A DNA stretch of 64,000 nt from Pseudisothecium myosuroides (taxonomy: Eukaryota > Streptophyta > Bryopsida > Hypnales > Lembophyllaceae): NCBI GenBank assembly GCA_951799445.1, contig OX637292.1, positions 12,217,296 through 12,281,295 on the forward strand, written 5' to 3'. Below the pieces are notes generated by a model. That model was not told the DNA's origin. It saw nothing but the letters and a program-made list of their open reading frames with translations, and made no database searches. The position numbers and the translations under genes were made by a program. Of this stretch, positions 1 through 11,864 are shown one piece after another. Numbering within the stretch: the first letter of the stretch is position 1; every line of letters starts with the position of its first letter.

Positions 1-397
1 ACCTAAAATTGCACAGTTAAGCTTTGTGGCATGATCAATATGCTCTAGAAAATGAACAACAATTTCTATATATAGGTGAAGGACTATGAATCAATATGCA
101 AGTGATTTCATAATTTTTGGATGCATTGTGAATTAGTTACAAATTTCAAAGATACAAGGAGTAGGGTGTTAAAAGTGTCATTTAGGTGATGCCAAAATCA
201 ATTTGATGCACAAGAAGAAATTTCAAAGAGAAGAAGTTAAACCAATGGAAACAATATCCAAAATGGACCACTTGTGAGGTTGCCACCTCCACAATTCTAT
301 TAATAGAATTGCACACTATTCGAAATGGGCTTTAACTCCATCTTACATTTGTCCTTTAATGTGTATCATTTTGGATTTCCTCTCAATTCATTTTCCC
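1..397. other. AT-rich intergenic DNA
   Basis: I see no gene, RNA or clear repeat here. The sequence is AT-rich and its reading frames are short and without recognisable motifs. Confidence 0.6.
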
Positions 398-627
398 TTA
401 ACCCAGTAAGGAGGCCGCGGACAATAAGTGTCCGATGAATGCCAAGGAATTCTCCAATGTAGGACAGAACTACAACTATTCATCCTTGGAATTTTTTGTA
501 GAAAGTGGAGAACATCTACAGTAGCTTGACTTCCAATGAGTACTTTTGGATTTTTTTATTCCAATGACTCTCACAGTTACACAATGCATGATTTCCAGGG
601 TCACCCCCTGCGTCGTTACAGGGTTAA
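398..627 (-). mobile_element. 230-bp TTAA-flanked MITE (family B)
   Basis: The element starts TTAACCCAGTAAGG and ends with the near complement, CGTTACAGGGTTAA, so both ends carry TTAA followed by CCC-type termini. Its interior is the reverse complement of the element at 24434-24663; both contain a block reading TGTAGGACAGAA and ACAACTATTCATC (or a close variant). Both copies are 230 bp. TTAA at both ends plus CCC termini is the pattern known for non-autonomous piggyBac-type elements; the superfamily assignment is inferred because no transposase is present. Confidence 0.75.
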
Positions 628-820
628 TTAATAGGGGTCAATTTTGACGAGCGGTCCATTTTAGGTGTAGTTACCTATAAACATCATTGCTTTTGAAGTG
701 TTATATCTCTAATTGTCACTAAGGTATAAAAATTTCAACCATACAATCTTATAGTGTACGTGTTGTAGATGAAGTGAATCAAATTTGGAGTCATTTGTCT
801 ACATAGATTGCAAGATTATA

Positions 821-901
821 CTACCTTTATTTTTGAAAAAACCATGTGTTTCCTTTGTAAAATACGGAGGAAACACGGGGCTTTTTCAAAAGCAGAGGGA
901 G
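821..901. mobile_element. Short hairpin MITE, Stowaway-like
   Basis: An 81-bp near-palindrome. It opens CTACCTTTATTTTTGAAAAA and closes with TTTTTCAAAAGCAGAGGGAG. TA dinucleotides lie directly outside both ends. The right end, read inward, resembles the CTCCCTC terminus of Tc1/mariner-type Stowaway MITEs in plants. A related left end lies at 50978. Confidence 0.65.
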
Positions 902-903
902 TA

Positions 904-2483
904 ATGTTTTAGTGTTGGAAAAGGATGTTGAAATTTTTCTAGCAACACGATTGGAGGTGATCATGAAAATTTGATTTCTAAAGCTATTCAAATGAAAAGA
1001 CTTTAAACTATAAAGTGCTTCAAAACCAACATACAAACACATTGGTAAAATAAAACATCATTCAAATGACTCATTGTGTCTGCAAAATGGCTTTGAACTA
1101 TCAAAAAATAGCAAAAAAGTTGCAAAAAACTCAAATGAAATTGAGCCTACTTCTACTAAAATGCTTCCCAATCACTCTTAACTTTTTGGATTGATATGAA
1201 ATTTTAATCATACAAACTAGACTAGTTTAGTACTAAAGACCAATTCATTTCAATTAATTTTAAATTTAAAAAACAAATTCTTGACATATTTACATACTCA
1301 CAAATTCAATAATTTAATTTTATAAATTAATGAATTTTCAAATTTTCAAATTATATTATTTCAAATTCAAAAATTTAGGAATTTAAATGCAAAACCTATT
1401 ATGTTTTAAATTTCAAACATTAAAATTTAATGAAATATCAAATTTATCAGTTCATCAATTCATCAATTTAAAAATTACGATTTATCAAATTGAAATTTGA
1501 AGGTTAGTAAATTTGAAATTCACTCATTCACATACTCGTGTTATATTAATTGTTTTTTTCCAAATCTTAGATTACATGGCTATTTATGGATTTGCAACAC
1601 CCTCATCTAACTATTCTGAATTTATTATGTGCTTTAGATGGTGTAAATATAGCCATACAACAAATTGCACAACATTAAAATTTTCAAGTTTAGTTTTGTA
1701 ATTGGTTATGGACTTATCTAGCTACCTTACATCAACACCAACTCTAAAAACTAAGACTAGTAAAATTTTAGTTGTCAAGCTAGGGATCTTCAAAGGTATC
1801 AAAAAAGGTAGAATACCGCCAAGGCGCCAATTTAACAAAAATCAACATTAAAAAACAAACTTTGTAGTTGAATTACAAGTAATGGAGACTAATTTGACAA
1901 AGCAATCTTTGGAGTGTAAACACAAACACCAACCATCCTTGTAGTCATCCTTGCTTTATTTGTACTAAATGTTTTTTCCAAAAAAGAAAGACATGCTTAT
2001 GGAAGTTTTTAATGCATATATGCTATTCCGTAAACTCCTTGAACTGAAACATCGATGACGACATTTAGCATCCTTTAAATGACTTTAGGGAGTTTTTACC
2101 TAATGTTTTTTGGAGAGAAGCGAAAGCACATTTTCAATGAACAGTGTTTAATATTCCTTCATTGTGGTGAATTCTTTTATTTTTTTGTATATTAATATGG
2201 TTCATCTATAAATCACCTTGTTGTATATTTTAGGCAATTTATAAATTTTAGCAAGATTAATGATATTTTTTGAATTTGAACCTAATTATTTCCTAAAGTT
2301 CAATATTTTATTGCAAATTGAACTTTGGGCTAGTAATCATGGTGATGATAGGTCCAAAGCAATCATAGGTTGATTCTTTCAAAATTAAATTTTGAAAATT
2401 CATCAATACTGGCTGCTAGTCAATTATCATGATTATTCATGAGATATGGAGTATTTTTTTTAAAACCCAAGAAAAGCTTGTTT
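904..2483. other. AT-rich spacer without genes
   Basis: This stretch is A/T-dominated, with many short runs such as AAATTT and TCAAATT. I find no conserved motif, RNA gene or clear inverted-repeat element. Confidence 0.6.
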
Positions 2484-2809
2484 TTAACCCATAATGGATG
2501 TCGCAGTCATTTTTTGGTCAATTAATGATAAAGAATCCTTTTTTGTAGGACAGAAGTGCAACTAAAGTAGGAGGTTCAAAAATGACCCATTTAAGCCTAC
2601 CCAACTCATCAATGACTATAATAGATATTTCAAGGAGTATGTCACTCTTTCCTAGATAGGGGATGCATTTGGAACCCGTCCTCACAATTTTGTGTAAACA
2701 CAATAGTTTGATCTCAAGTCAGCACTTTCGATTTTTTCAAAGTAGATGATGTCAAACAGTGCCAAAAGGAATGATTTTCACGGTTACCAGCCCGGCGTTC
2801 AAGGAATTG
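2484..2809 (-). mobile_element. Degraded TTAA-flanked MITE (family B)
   Basis: The left end TTAACCCATAATGG and the following GTAGGACAGAAGTGCAACTA match the family B copies at 398 and 24434. The right end is recognisable (AGCCCGGCGTTCAAGG) but has lost the terminal GGGTTAA. It carries about 100 bp of extra interior relative to the 230-bp copies. Confidence 0.55.
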
Positions 2810-3229
2810 AAGCTCGGAATGCTCGATTGAGATTGCATAAGAATGCATTAGAGTAGGAATTGAATACGATTGCATTTGAAAATGAGTTGTTTGTATGGAA
2901 AACTCGGGTGTTAAAATTTTTGGTACTCTACTGTAGGAAAGTTCTACACGGAGTATGATCCTGCTAGAACAGTGACCAACGTGTTGTGAATTATACAAAA
3001 AGCCTCAATTGTGCTGATGAGAACTCATGGTCACCTTTAATACAGATGAAACAACTCGTCTACAGATTTTTCGAACGCCCAGTACAGCACAAAATTGTTT
3101 CGCTCAAATTCAATAGAGAAGAACATCACTATTGACGGTAACGACTAGAAGAAAACTATTCACAGAAGAATTCCAATGAACAGCAGCTCCTAGAAGGTAA
3201 CTAACCAAGTGTCTGGAAAAACTAGTTGC

Positions 3230-3742
3230 TTAGATGGCTTCGAAATACTCCTTGCTGAGCTTGGAATCGGGCTTCATTGTCTTTTCCCCGGGCTTCCATC
3301 CGGCGGGGCAGACCTCATCTGGGTTGTCTTGCACGTATTGCACAGCCTGAGACATTCAAAGGTGCATCAGACCAAAATCGACGGAGGTGTAGCAACTAGC
3401 CAACAAATGTCGGGGAGATATCAGAATCGGAAAGCAAACGGTATTGAACTCAGGCTTAAGCACACACGAGTATCTAGTCAATTTAGAGTCATACCTGCAA
3501 TGTGCGAAGAGTTTCGTCAACGCTTCGCCCAATACCAAGGTTGTTGATGGTCGCATGCTGGATGACACCCTGCTTGTCAATAATGAAAAGCCCCCTAAGA
3601 GCGATGCCCTGCAAAGAAAAAATCCATGGCCTGGGTTAGAAGTGATGAACCGTGAAATGGTCAGTCAGCAAATGATGAAAATCGGCAAAACTGAGCGGTT
3701 GTAACTTCAGAGAAACTCGTCATTCCTTCTTAGTAATCGAGA

Positions 3743-3831
<89 letters not shown>

Positions 3832-6800
3832 AAAGTCCGTGCCACTGACATGCGTCAAAAAAGTGGTTTATTGTATTAAATGCCAAAGATGAGACCTGTG
3901 AATTTTCCATCTCATCTGCGAATTAGTACCTATGTCCTTCAATGGACCGGACTCACGAAGTTACAAATATATTTGTCTACTGTTTCCTCAGAGTGTTATA
4001 AATGTTCGAACCTTACGAGAATTGAAATTTTTATAAGTTACGATTCATTGCCTCTCACATAGAGGGTAGACTTCACATGGAACTGCATATAGATACAAGA
4101 TTACAGTATTTCAGAATCATCTATTGTATTACATACACAATGTCCCGACCTTCTGTCTCGATTTCATCCATGTCACGCAGATTGTCACGTTTCCATCCAT
4201 GTTCTGGAGTCCTAGAATGGAGCCCGTTGCAGGGATTTATGTTGCAACGAGGTGTACTGGTATATATTAAAAACCATGTACGTTACCTGTTCCGGAATCA
4301 AAACATTGAAGGCCTTCGAGATCTTCTTGGTAATGTCTGAAACAATCGGGTAGTTCAAGTCGCCAAGGCCACCGGACTTCCTCTCGGTTTGAATCCAGGC
4401 AAGATGCGAGAACTGCAGAAAGTGTGAAAATAAGATACCTAGAGATAGAGAAAAAATTATGAATGCTTCACTTCATGAGCAAATGCACAGCTCGACTGTC
4501 AAATAATTCCTAACCCTGTAGAAGGGACAATCCCAGAACGTCTATATAGCTGCACATAACATTCTAGAACTTCGAGGTAGGGGACCCTTTGTTCCCATGA
4601 AATGTGGGCTGTAACACAAATTATTCTTGTTACAGTGACACTGTAGAAGGACCAAACCTCCCTGTTCAAGAATGTTATAGTCACAAAAAGAGTCTCTTGC
4701 AAAAATCAGGAGACCACACTCACGATGCAGCTCGCTTCAAACAACATACAATGAGACAAAAGAGGTTGGTATAATTACCACGCTGTCGGTTGATACACCG
4801 ATAACCTCAGTGTCAAGCTTCTCGAACTCGGAGTGCCGGTCACTGAAGGCAGTAATTTCTGCAGGCACCAACTCCCACTATAAGCGCACGATTCTCTTCA
4901 TTACTGGTAATAATCTTAAAGATCATGCGAGCTTCATTCAAATGCGCTCGGGTAACGTGGACTAAATTCTCGGAAAGAAAAATATATACACAAATGTATA
5001 TATACAAGCATTCAACAAAATTAGCAGAATATTTTGCTCCATGAACAGATAATCATTCCTCACAAAAGTAAATAGCTGGTATTTAACACCATCACAGAAG
5101 TAGCATTAGTACCTGTTGGGCACACGAATGTGAAGTCCAATGGGTAGAAAAACAAGACGACATACTTCTTTCCAATGTATTCAGAGAGCTTGATCTGCAT
5201 GTTTGAAAAAAGTCTGTCAATCTAAATATGGATGAACATATGAGCAATTTCCTTCGCCTATAGCAGGTTAAGTTTGTAGTATTTCAAGCAAATGTATATT
5301 CCTGAGTTTGAATTTAGAGTTAGATAGAACGGTAACATACAGGAGCAAAAAACAGCAACATTTTCTTGCATTACACCACCGTAATTGGAAACCGCTCACA
5401 TGCTCAGAAAACAGTCACCAGTCATTGACGAGATGAAGAAAATTCCAGAAGATAAAAGCTCGAGTAGGAGGGTCAAACCATACCTTAATAAATTCTTGGT
5501 CAAACACAGCCTCTGCTTCAAAGTCTGGCGCAGTGTTACCGATGAGTGGCTCGTATTGATTCTGGACACGCACAGACGTGATAATAGATTTAGTATTCTA
5601 CAGGTCCTGGGTGACCAATTACAATCTCCCCGCAATATGCTCGAAGCACACAGATGAAAAAGGGCAAAGCGAAACCGTTCGAGGCCAATAGTAGATTCCA
5701 CAGACTGATAATATGTGTTATAAATGAGCGCTGACTAATTCGTGCACTCACATGATCCCAAGGTACAGTATCTTCCTCGACAACAGACCAATTCACCAGA
5801 AATCACAGGAGCTTGTTACCCCTCAGAAGGTGAAATCACATTACTGAAAGTGAGGCCACGCCCTGATTTCGAGACAGTGCCAGAGTTCGTCTACCCAAAC
5901 CGAGCAGGACTCGTGCAACAATAGGTTTTGACACAATAGCTGAAGAACTCCAGTCACAATGTAACAGTTCCCCCGCAATCCAATATGAAATTTCAGTTTC
6001 CAATACCAAACAGCGAATTCCGTCAGTGTGGTAGTCTTCCGTATTCCGTAGTCGATATCAGAGAGTACCGTATATCGATAGGAGAGTTTGATGTCTCTTT
6101 TCTTATTACCAACAGCGTCTTCCGCCTATATGTCAATCAATTTCCCCCAGAATCTCAAATTTACTCTACATGCGGCCTGTGCTCAACTTCTTGAAGTTGA
6201 AAATCCCAGCCAGAAAAGAATAAAAAGTTCAGCCTTCATGTTGTCACTATCAGACCATTGCGCATTGTTTCTAGCAAGTTTAATATCTGCTCCAATTAAC
6301 TGATAAATTTCAATTAAGTAATAAGTTACATCGGATGAAAATGTTGGACATCAATCGAATTATGCGAAGCAGTTCTCGACCTAAATCCCACCGGAAACTC
6401 GCTCAACCATTTCCTTCCATTTACACTCAAACATACACGCCCTCTAAAATTCAAAACCAGAGACATTCTCTCGTTAATACCACAGATGTATCAATGGCGC
6501 TACGGAAGCATCGACCAAAACCGCTCCATAATATTTAGTGTATAGCAAATATCTGAACCTCAGACTCAACAAAAACAAAACTCAAGAAAATCTCACCACT
6601 GCAACAAACAATTCTTCACCAAAACAGATACTCCGTATAATTCATCACATTCTCTCGTCAAACCAAAACCTCGACCAAAAACCACTCCATTATTTATTAC
6701 ATCGCAAATATCATTATCCCCATTCCCCAAAGGAATTCACCATTGCAAGAAGTAAGCATCCACCAAAACCAGACATTATTCTTCACATTCTCTCATTAAA

Positions 6801-7645
6801 CCACGACAGTACCACCGCCTCGACCAAACCCGCTCCATTAATTACTACATCGCAAAAATCCATATCCCTATTCCCAACTAAATACGCTTTAAAAACGAAT
6901 TCACCATTGCGACAAAAATACATCCACCAAAACCAGACATGAGCAAGTTCTTCACATTCTCTGGTCAAACCACAAGAGTGACACCGCCTCGACCAAAACC
7001 GCCCGATTATTTATTACATCTCAAATATCGAAATCCCTATTCTCAGCATAAAAACACTTTAAAGACGAATTCATCGTCGCAACAAGAATGCATCCATCAA
7101 AACCAGACACAGGTAAATTCTTCACATTCTCTGGTGAAGCCACGCGAGTGCCACCGCCTCGACCAAAACCGCCCGATAATTTATTACATCTCAAATATCA
7201 AAATCCCTATTCCCAGCATAAAACGAATTCACCGTCGCAACAAGAATGCATCCACCAAAAAGAGACATAACTAAATTCTTCACATTCTCTGGTCAAGCCA
7301 CAAGAGTTCTCACGAACGCCAAAAACCAAAACCTCACTGCATCGCGAATATCAATATCCCATTCTCCACAAAATTTTCAAGAACGAATGAACTCACCGCA
7401 ACAGTAGCGACGACCACGCCTCTCCGCTGCGAGTTAGCCTTGACTCCAGCTCCAGCGCCGCTTTTGGCGACGGCCACATTGGAAGAGGCGAGACGGGCGC
7501 CGAAGCTCTTCCCGAGGCCGGAGAACGCCTTCGGCACAGCCAGCGAGGTGGAAGTGGCGGTAGCGATAGCGGTGGAGGGTCGGGCAATGGCGGCCGGGGA
7601 GGCGGCGACGCCGGAGGCGACTGCAGCCATCGTAGCGCACGCCAT
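3230..7645 (-). CDS. Chloroplast 2-Cys peroxiredoxin (BAS1 type)
   Basis: A thiol peroxidase that reduces H2O2 and alkyl hydroperoxides and is re-reduced by thioredoxins or NTRC in chloroplasts (family knowledge). I place seven exons on the minus strand: 7645-7397, 5561-5484, 5194-5113, 4858-4779, 4412-4287, 3608-3495 and 3346-3230. All introns are GT-AG and the joined frame is 281 residues; plant homologues are about 260-270. Residues 1-83 are Ala/Ser/Arg-rich and fit a transit peptide. The peroxidatic Cys is in FTFVCPTE (about residue 134) and the resolving Cys in EVCPAGW (about 256). GGLG (177-180) and the C-terminal YF (278-279), the eukaryotic hyperoxidation-sensitivity motifs, are both present. 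The ATG at 7645 is the first in frame after a non-homologous leader; a second at 7630 is possible. The exon 2 acceptor has an in-frame alternative 36 bp upstream. Confidence 0.96.
3742..3833. repeat. (TA)n microsatellite in peroxiredoxin intron 5
   Basis: About 90 bp of almost perfect TA dinucleotides lies in the intron between the exons at 4412-4287 and 3608-3495. One TATGTA variant occurs near each end. The tract is self-complementary and probably length-variable. Confidence 0.95.
6450..7396. repeat. Tandem array in peroxiredoxin intron 1
   Basis: Degenerate tandem units share the block TTCTTCACATTCTCTGGTCA and the block CCACCGCCTCGACCAAAACC. The TTCTTCACATTCTC block occurs near 6778, 6948, 7118 and 7276, giving spacings of about 170, 170 and 158 bp, with more diverged copies further left near 6640 and 6462. 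The array runs up to the exon 1 splice donor. Each unit contains a sequence (for example ACGAATTCACCGTCGCAACA) resembling the exon 1/intron 1 junction at about 7384-7408. Confidence 0.85.
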
Positions 7646-8000
7646 AGCCAAAAAGAATTTTGCAACGGTACGAGGTCGAGCCTTCGGAGAGAAGGTGGAG
7701 TGAGAGGTGGACAGACTTTGGGAAGGGATATATGGGCAAGGGGGCTTCGATAGGGGCGGGTCGCTCGAGGCCTGGACTTCGGGGAACGCCAGGGAGAGTG
7801 TGAACCGTCTATTTGTTATCCAGTTGGCGATGGCCGTCCATCTGCTGCATGTGGATATCGGCCCCCTTTCTTGGCTTTGGCTGCAACAGCGGACTTCCAC
7901 GTTCCAAAACAAAAAAAATTGGCCAAACTTTTGCATGGAACTGTGTAATGTTTGCAAGAGGAGAAACAGAATCAGAATTGATGGCTGTGAATTCATTCTA
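7646..8000 (-). promoter_or_regulatory. Probable peroxiredoxin promoter and 5' UTR
   Basis: This sequence lies upstream of the peroxiredoxin ATG and is GC-richer than the spacer beyond it. An AT-rich CATATATCC stretch (minus strand, about 7725-7735) lies roughly 85 bp before the ATG and could be a TATA-like element. The transcription start cannot be fixed. Confidence 0.4.
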
Positions 8001-8300
8001 AGAGTAGCTTTGCCTTGTTGTCAAATCAAAAGTAACCAAAAAAAGTTCAAGTCCAATAATTTTCTAAAAGTTGGAAAGTTGCCTCCACCGCATTTCACTA
8101 CGAGCCTCTCCCTACTCACATAGAAGTGAAAGCATTATGAAACAATTGGCAAAGACAATTCCAACTTTGGAAAACATGGAACTTTATTTCCGATTTCAAC
8201 ACAGCATGGAAGTTAGAATCAGAAATGAATTTACAAGTTTTTTAGAGGCTAAAAATAGTTTTATAGAAGTTGGAAGTGCTCCTCCGCTTTGCATTCCCAA
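7995..8300. repeat. Interspersed repeat, family D
   Basis: AGTAGCTTTGCCTTGTTGTC and the following 80 bp recur at about 60628-60720. A neighbouring block (TACTCACATAGAAGTGAAAG and following) recurs in inverted orientation at about 60480-60620. The two halves are therefore rearranged between the copies. No terminal repeats are clear. Confidence 0.55.
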
Positions 8301-8339
8301 GATTTTCATTTTGACAAAAAATTTTATTATAGTTTACTT

Positions 8340-9311
8340 AGTGTGTTAAAACTTTTAAGTCTTATGCACACTTTAATTCCTAAATGCCCAAATATTTGTT
8401 TGAGGGACAATTAGAAGTTCAAGTAGGTTCTTAGAAAGTCATTTTTGAGTGGATCTTTTTGAAATTTTGCCGCAAGATGTGGACATGCATCCCCCTTGTG
8501 TGAATACATTTTTTTCTAATAAGATGTCAAGAATCAAAAGTCATGTTTCCCAAAGTTGTTTGGACAGAGAGGACAGCTCCAAGTAACATATGTAGAATTC
8601 ATCCTCAACTTCTAAAATATGATATAGGATGCAACTATAAAAAAACTAACCATATGAAGTATAAATTTTACATTCTATTGATCTATTGGATAGCTTCAAA
8701 GAAAAAAATTGATTTCAAATGAGACAATTTTCCAATTTGAGTAGGTTTTTTTGTTTCTTTCTCATTGCCCTAAAAAGTAGCCATTTTGAAAATTTTGGAC
8801 TAGGATGTGCCCTAATCTTTTAGGAATTAATAAGCTCTATCTGTAATTTGCCAAAAAAAACAATAAGAAATTGAACATGACTCTTTTGTCATTTTTATGT
8901 AAGATCTTGTTAAAATTTGTCCCCTATAATATGTTTTAACAAAATTTAACAAATTTTAACACAATCTTACATGAAAAATGTCATAATGAAAATCCTTAAA
9001 AACATAAATAGGAATAGTAGTTTATACAAGTGTATATGTACTACTAATTTGCAATGTATTGTATCCACAATAATTATAAATTTTACTTTTTATTTTTAAT
9101 TTATTTTTCCAAAGTTTATAGAAAAATCTTTGAAGTCCAATTAATATCTTCCGTAACTTGCAAATTAGAATGGCATGACACTAATATTCTCTGCACCTCC
9201 CTTTATTGAAGGCTCTCCAAAAGTATTTTCAAAACTTGACTTTTTAGTGTTAAGAGCTCTTAGAAATGAGCCTAAATTGCACTAGAACTTAGAGAAAAAT
9301 TACATTGTACC
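8340..9311. other. AT-rich spacer without genes
   Basis: Low-complexity A/T-rich DNA. I see no conserved reading frame, RNA or terminal-repeat element. Confidence 0.6.
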
Positions 9312-10231
9312 TTAACCCCTAAAGGACCAAGCCCTAAAAAACACTCAAAACTGCCATTTCTATAGCAAAAAGTAAAAAAAATTGAAAATTATTTTTTCTT
9401 CACATCTAACTGTAGGATCTTACACCTAACTAGTATGAGAGTGTGTAGAAAAAAATTCAGAATTTTTGACTGCACAGATTGCAAGATATCTGCATTTAAA
9501 GTGAAAAAAACAAGTTTTTCAACACATTGCGGGACTAGATTTTTTGAATTTGAACATTTTTAACTTAAATTTTTTGCACTACAAAGTTTTGAGCTTTAAA
9601 TCTTTATAGTGGGTAATTGAGTTGAGAGTCTAGAAAAAAAAAAAAACTCAAAAAAACTTAATTATCATTCTTTAAAAAATTGTTAAGTAGGAATAGGTAC
9701 GAGATAGAAGGAAAATCTAAACTATCAATATATTTTAGATGGAATTAAAATGCACTAATTCCAATGGTGAGATTGTTCTAGCAAGTAATCTAAACCATGC
9801 AAAAAAAAAATTGCAAAAATTGCAGAATTTGCATTCAAAAATGCATCCTATAAGTTATTTTTTTCAAGAAGATGCTCTAACTGCCCGAAAAACAAGAATG
9901 TCCATAACTTTCTCATAACAAATCCAAATGAAATGAATCAAAGCTTTCCAGATAGGCAAAAATATAATCTATGATAAAAAAAATTCAAAAAATTCAAAAA
10001 AAAAAATTTGCAATTTTTTTTTGCTGCTCGCCATCCCCTATTTTAAGCTTATTTGGTCATAACTATTGTTCCTAGGCACCAATTGTGAAAAAAAATTATA
10101 TTCCCACAAAGCTTATCAGTTTTTCCATCTTGAAAAAAAATTCAGAAAATCACGACAAAATTTCAGCTTGTAGGTACCTGCCCGAAGTCCCATTTGTCTA
10201 GTGAACGGACACTTGGTCCTTTAGGGATTAA
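9312..10231 (+). mobile_element. TTAA-flanked 920-bp element (family A, copy 1)
   Basis: The left end reads TTAACCCCTAAAGGACCAAG and the right end is its complement with one mismatch, ending CTTGGTCCTTTAGGGATTAA. TTAA at both outer edges and CCC-starting termini are the hallmark of piggyBac-type insertions (family knowledge). The interior is A/T-rich and has no open reading frame of note, so this is a non-autonomous element. A near full-length relative in the same orientation lies at 21650-22592. Confidence 0.8.
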
Positions 10232-11240
10232 ATTAACACCTATATAAAAAAAATTGTAGAATAGACTTTGCAATGCAATATATGCATTATGATTGTACAA
10301 GTTATGTCATTTTCCCTCATACTTTTCTCATGACCATAATTTTAAAATTTGATGTGTAAAATGATTATTGACGAATTTCAAATTACTTTCAAATTTTAAC
10401 CTTTGTCTAGTCAAATATTATAATCTTTCAATCCATATGTGATACTATTGTGTTTTATTTTTTATGTGATCCATGACATCTCCAATTTTATTTTGTGATT
10501 ACAATTTAAGAATTTTTTGATAAAGCCTATGTGAGCTTTGGGGGGGACAAATGGAAGGACCACATTGCATTAAAAAAGAGACCATAAAATATATGCTACA
10601 ATCCAAGGGGTCATTGGTAGTGAAAGAAACCCAAACCAAACCAAACCATGACCACCATATTCCTACAATTGGTCTACGTTTATGCCAAGAGGCTAAGATT
10701 TCCTTTCTGAGACAAATGAATTCAAAACAAACCCATTTTTTAATCAATTTTTTGGTTCAAGCGCTCAACAAAGTGTCATTCTTTACAAATGCTAATCCAA
10801 ACTATCTAAATATTGGCTTTATGGTCAGTTTAGAACACACCAAGAGGCTTAGAATAGGCCTTGGGCATTCAAGGTTGAAGTAAGTGACATGAGTACTTTC
10901 TATTGTTCAATTTTAATTATTTTGTCATGAGTCCAGTGCATGCAATGTTCCTATCACATGCAATTTGGCCAATTTGGGAGATATTTGTCCAATATGATCC
11001 ATCAAACTAGCCATTCTTAAACCAAGAGCCTTTAATTTTGAAGAGATTAAAATTTTACGTAATCCTAGGTAAAAATCATTTTTTCAAACAAGCTACTACA
11101 CTACAAGAAGATGTATCCCAATAGCACTAACTCGTTTTTTGAGTAAGGTCCTATACAAACTTCCTTGTATAAAATGAACCAACCTGTTATTACTCTCATT
11201 TCAATCCAACCCTTATCTATTTAAAAATATGGAAACATAT
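10232..11240. other. AT-rich spacer without genes
   Basis: Reading frames near 10500-10880 have no recognisable domain and base use like the surrounding spacer. I see nothing supportable here. Confidence 0.55.
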
Positions 11241-11330
11241 ATTAGCCTATTATCATCCAAATTTCAATTCCCACATACTTTTAGTATACATGAGGGCAAG
11301 AAATTGAAATTTGGGTGATAATAGACTAAT
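11241..11330. repeat. 90-bp hairpin repeat
   Basis: The left arm ATTAGCCTATTATCATCCAA and following ATTTCAATT pairs with the right arm, whose complement reads ATTAGTCTATTATCACCCAA. About 30 bp per arm flanks a short loop. It looks like a small foldback MITE; no target duplication is certain. Confidence 0.6.
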
Positions 11331-11464
11331 TCATTTTAATGTTTGTGCATACATAATTAAAATGTGACACTTACATTTGGATCAAAAATGTCATTTTTTT
11401 GAGATGTTGATGACACAAGATAAATAGAGTGAAATTATAAAAGTCTATAAGAGTCTACTACTAT

Positions 11465-11692
11465 AGAACCTCTCTTAGTGCATACTCTATTAGTGCATAA
11501 TATGCACTAAGAGAGATTGTATTTTGAAGCCTTTATTGCTTAATAGTGCTTGGAGGCCTTGTAGTTAGAAGCCATGTGGTTGGAGGCCCTATAGTTAGAA
11601 GCCACGTTAGGTAGTGAATAGTACTAAACCTCTCCAAATGCATAAACCTCTCTTAGTGCATAGTCCCAACACTATGCACTAAGAGAGGTTCT
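11465..11692. mobile_element. 228-bp MITE with 20-bp perfect terminal repeats
   Basis: The left end AGAACCTCTCTTAGTGCATA is the exact complement of the right end TATGCACTAAGAGAGGTTCT. Related TCTCTTAGTGCAT blocks also occur inside in both orientations, near 11500 and 11647, and TAGTTAGAAGCCA-type motifs repeat in the middle. The superfamily is unclear because no convincing target-site duplication is visible. Confidence 0.75.
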
Positions 11693-11864
11693 TCTGTATT
11701 GATTTTTGGAATATTGAGGGACAACACTTTCAAAATTCACAATTTTATTCATATGGTGTCTAAATAATGCATGCTAAAAGTGCATTGAAATCCACTTTCA
11801 ATTGCTAATAAGATTCAATAATCTATACTTTAAATGAGTTGGGTTTTTTTTTGTTATATAGGTA

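Noticed and set aside
6538..7274. Several plus-strand frames of 60-134 codons at 6538-7274
   Set aside because: They are readings of the tandem array in the peroxiredoxin intron; their repeated peptides reflect the DNA repeat.
6450..7396. CRISPR-like regular repeats
   Set aside because: The units are about 170 bp and contiguous without unique spacers, lie in a plant nuclear intron, and are an ordinary minisatellite-type array.
7334..7996. Upstream extension of peroxiredoxin exon 1 (117 extra codons)
   Set aside because: The added part is not like a transit peptide or any peroxiredoxin and covers the promoter region; the ATG at 7645 fits better.
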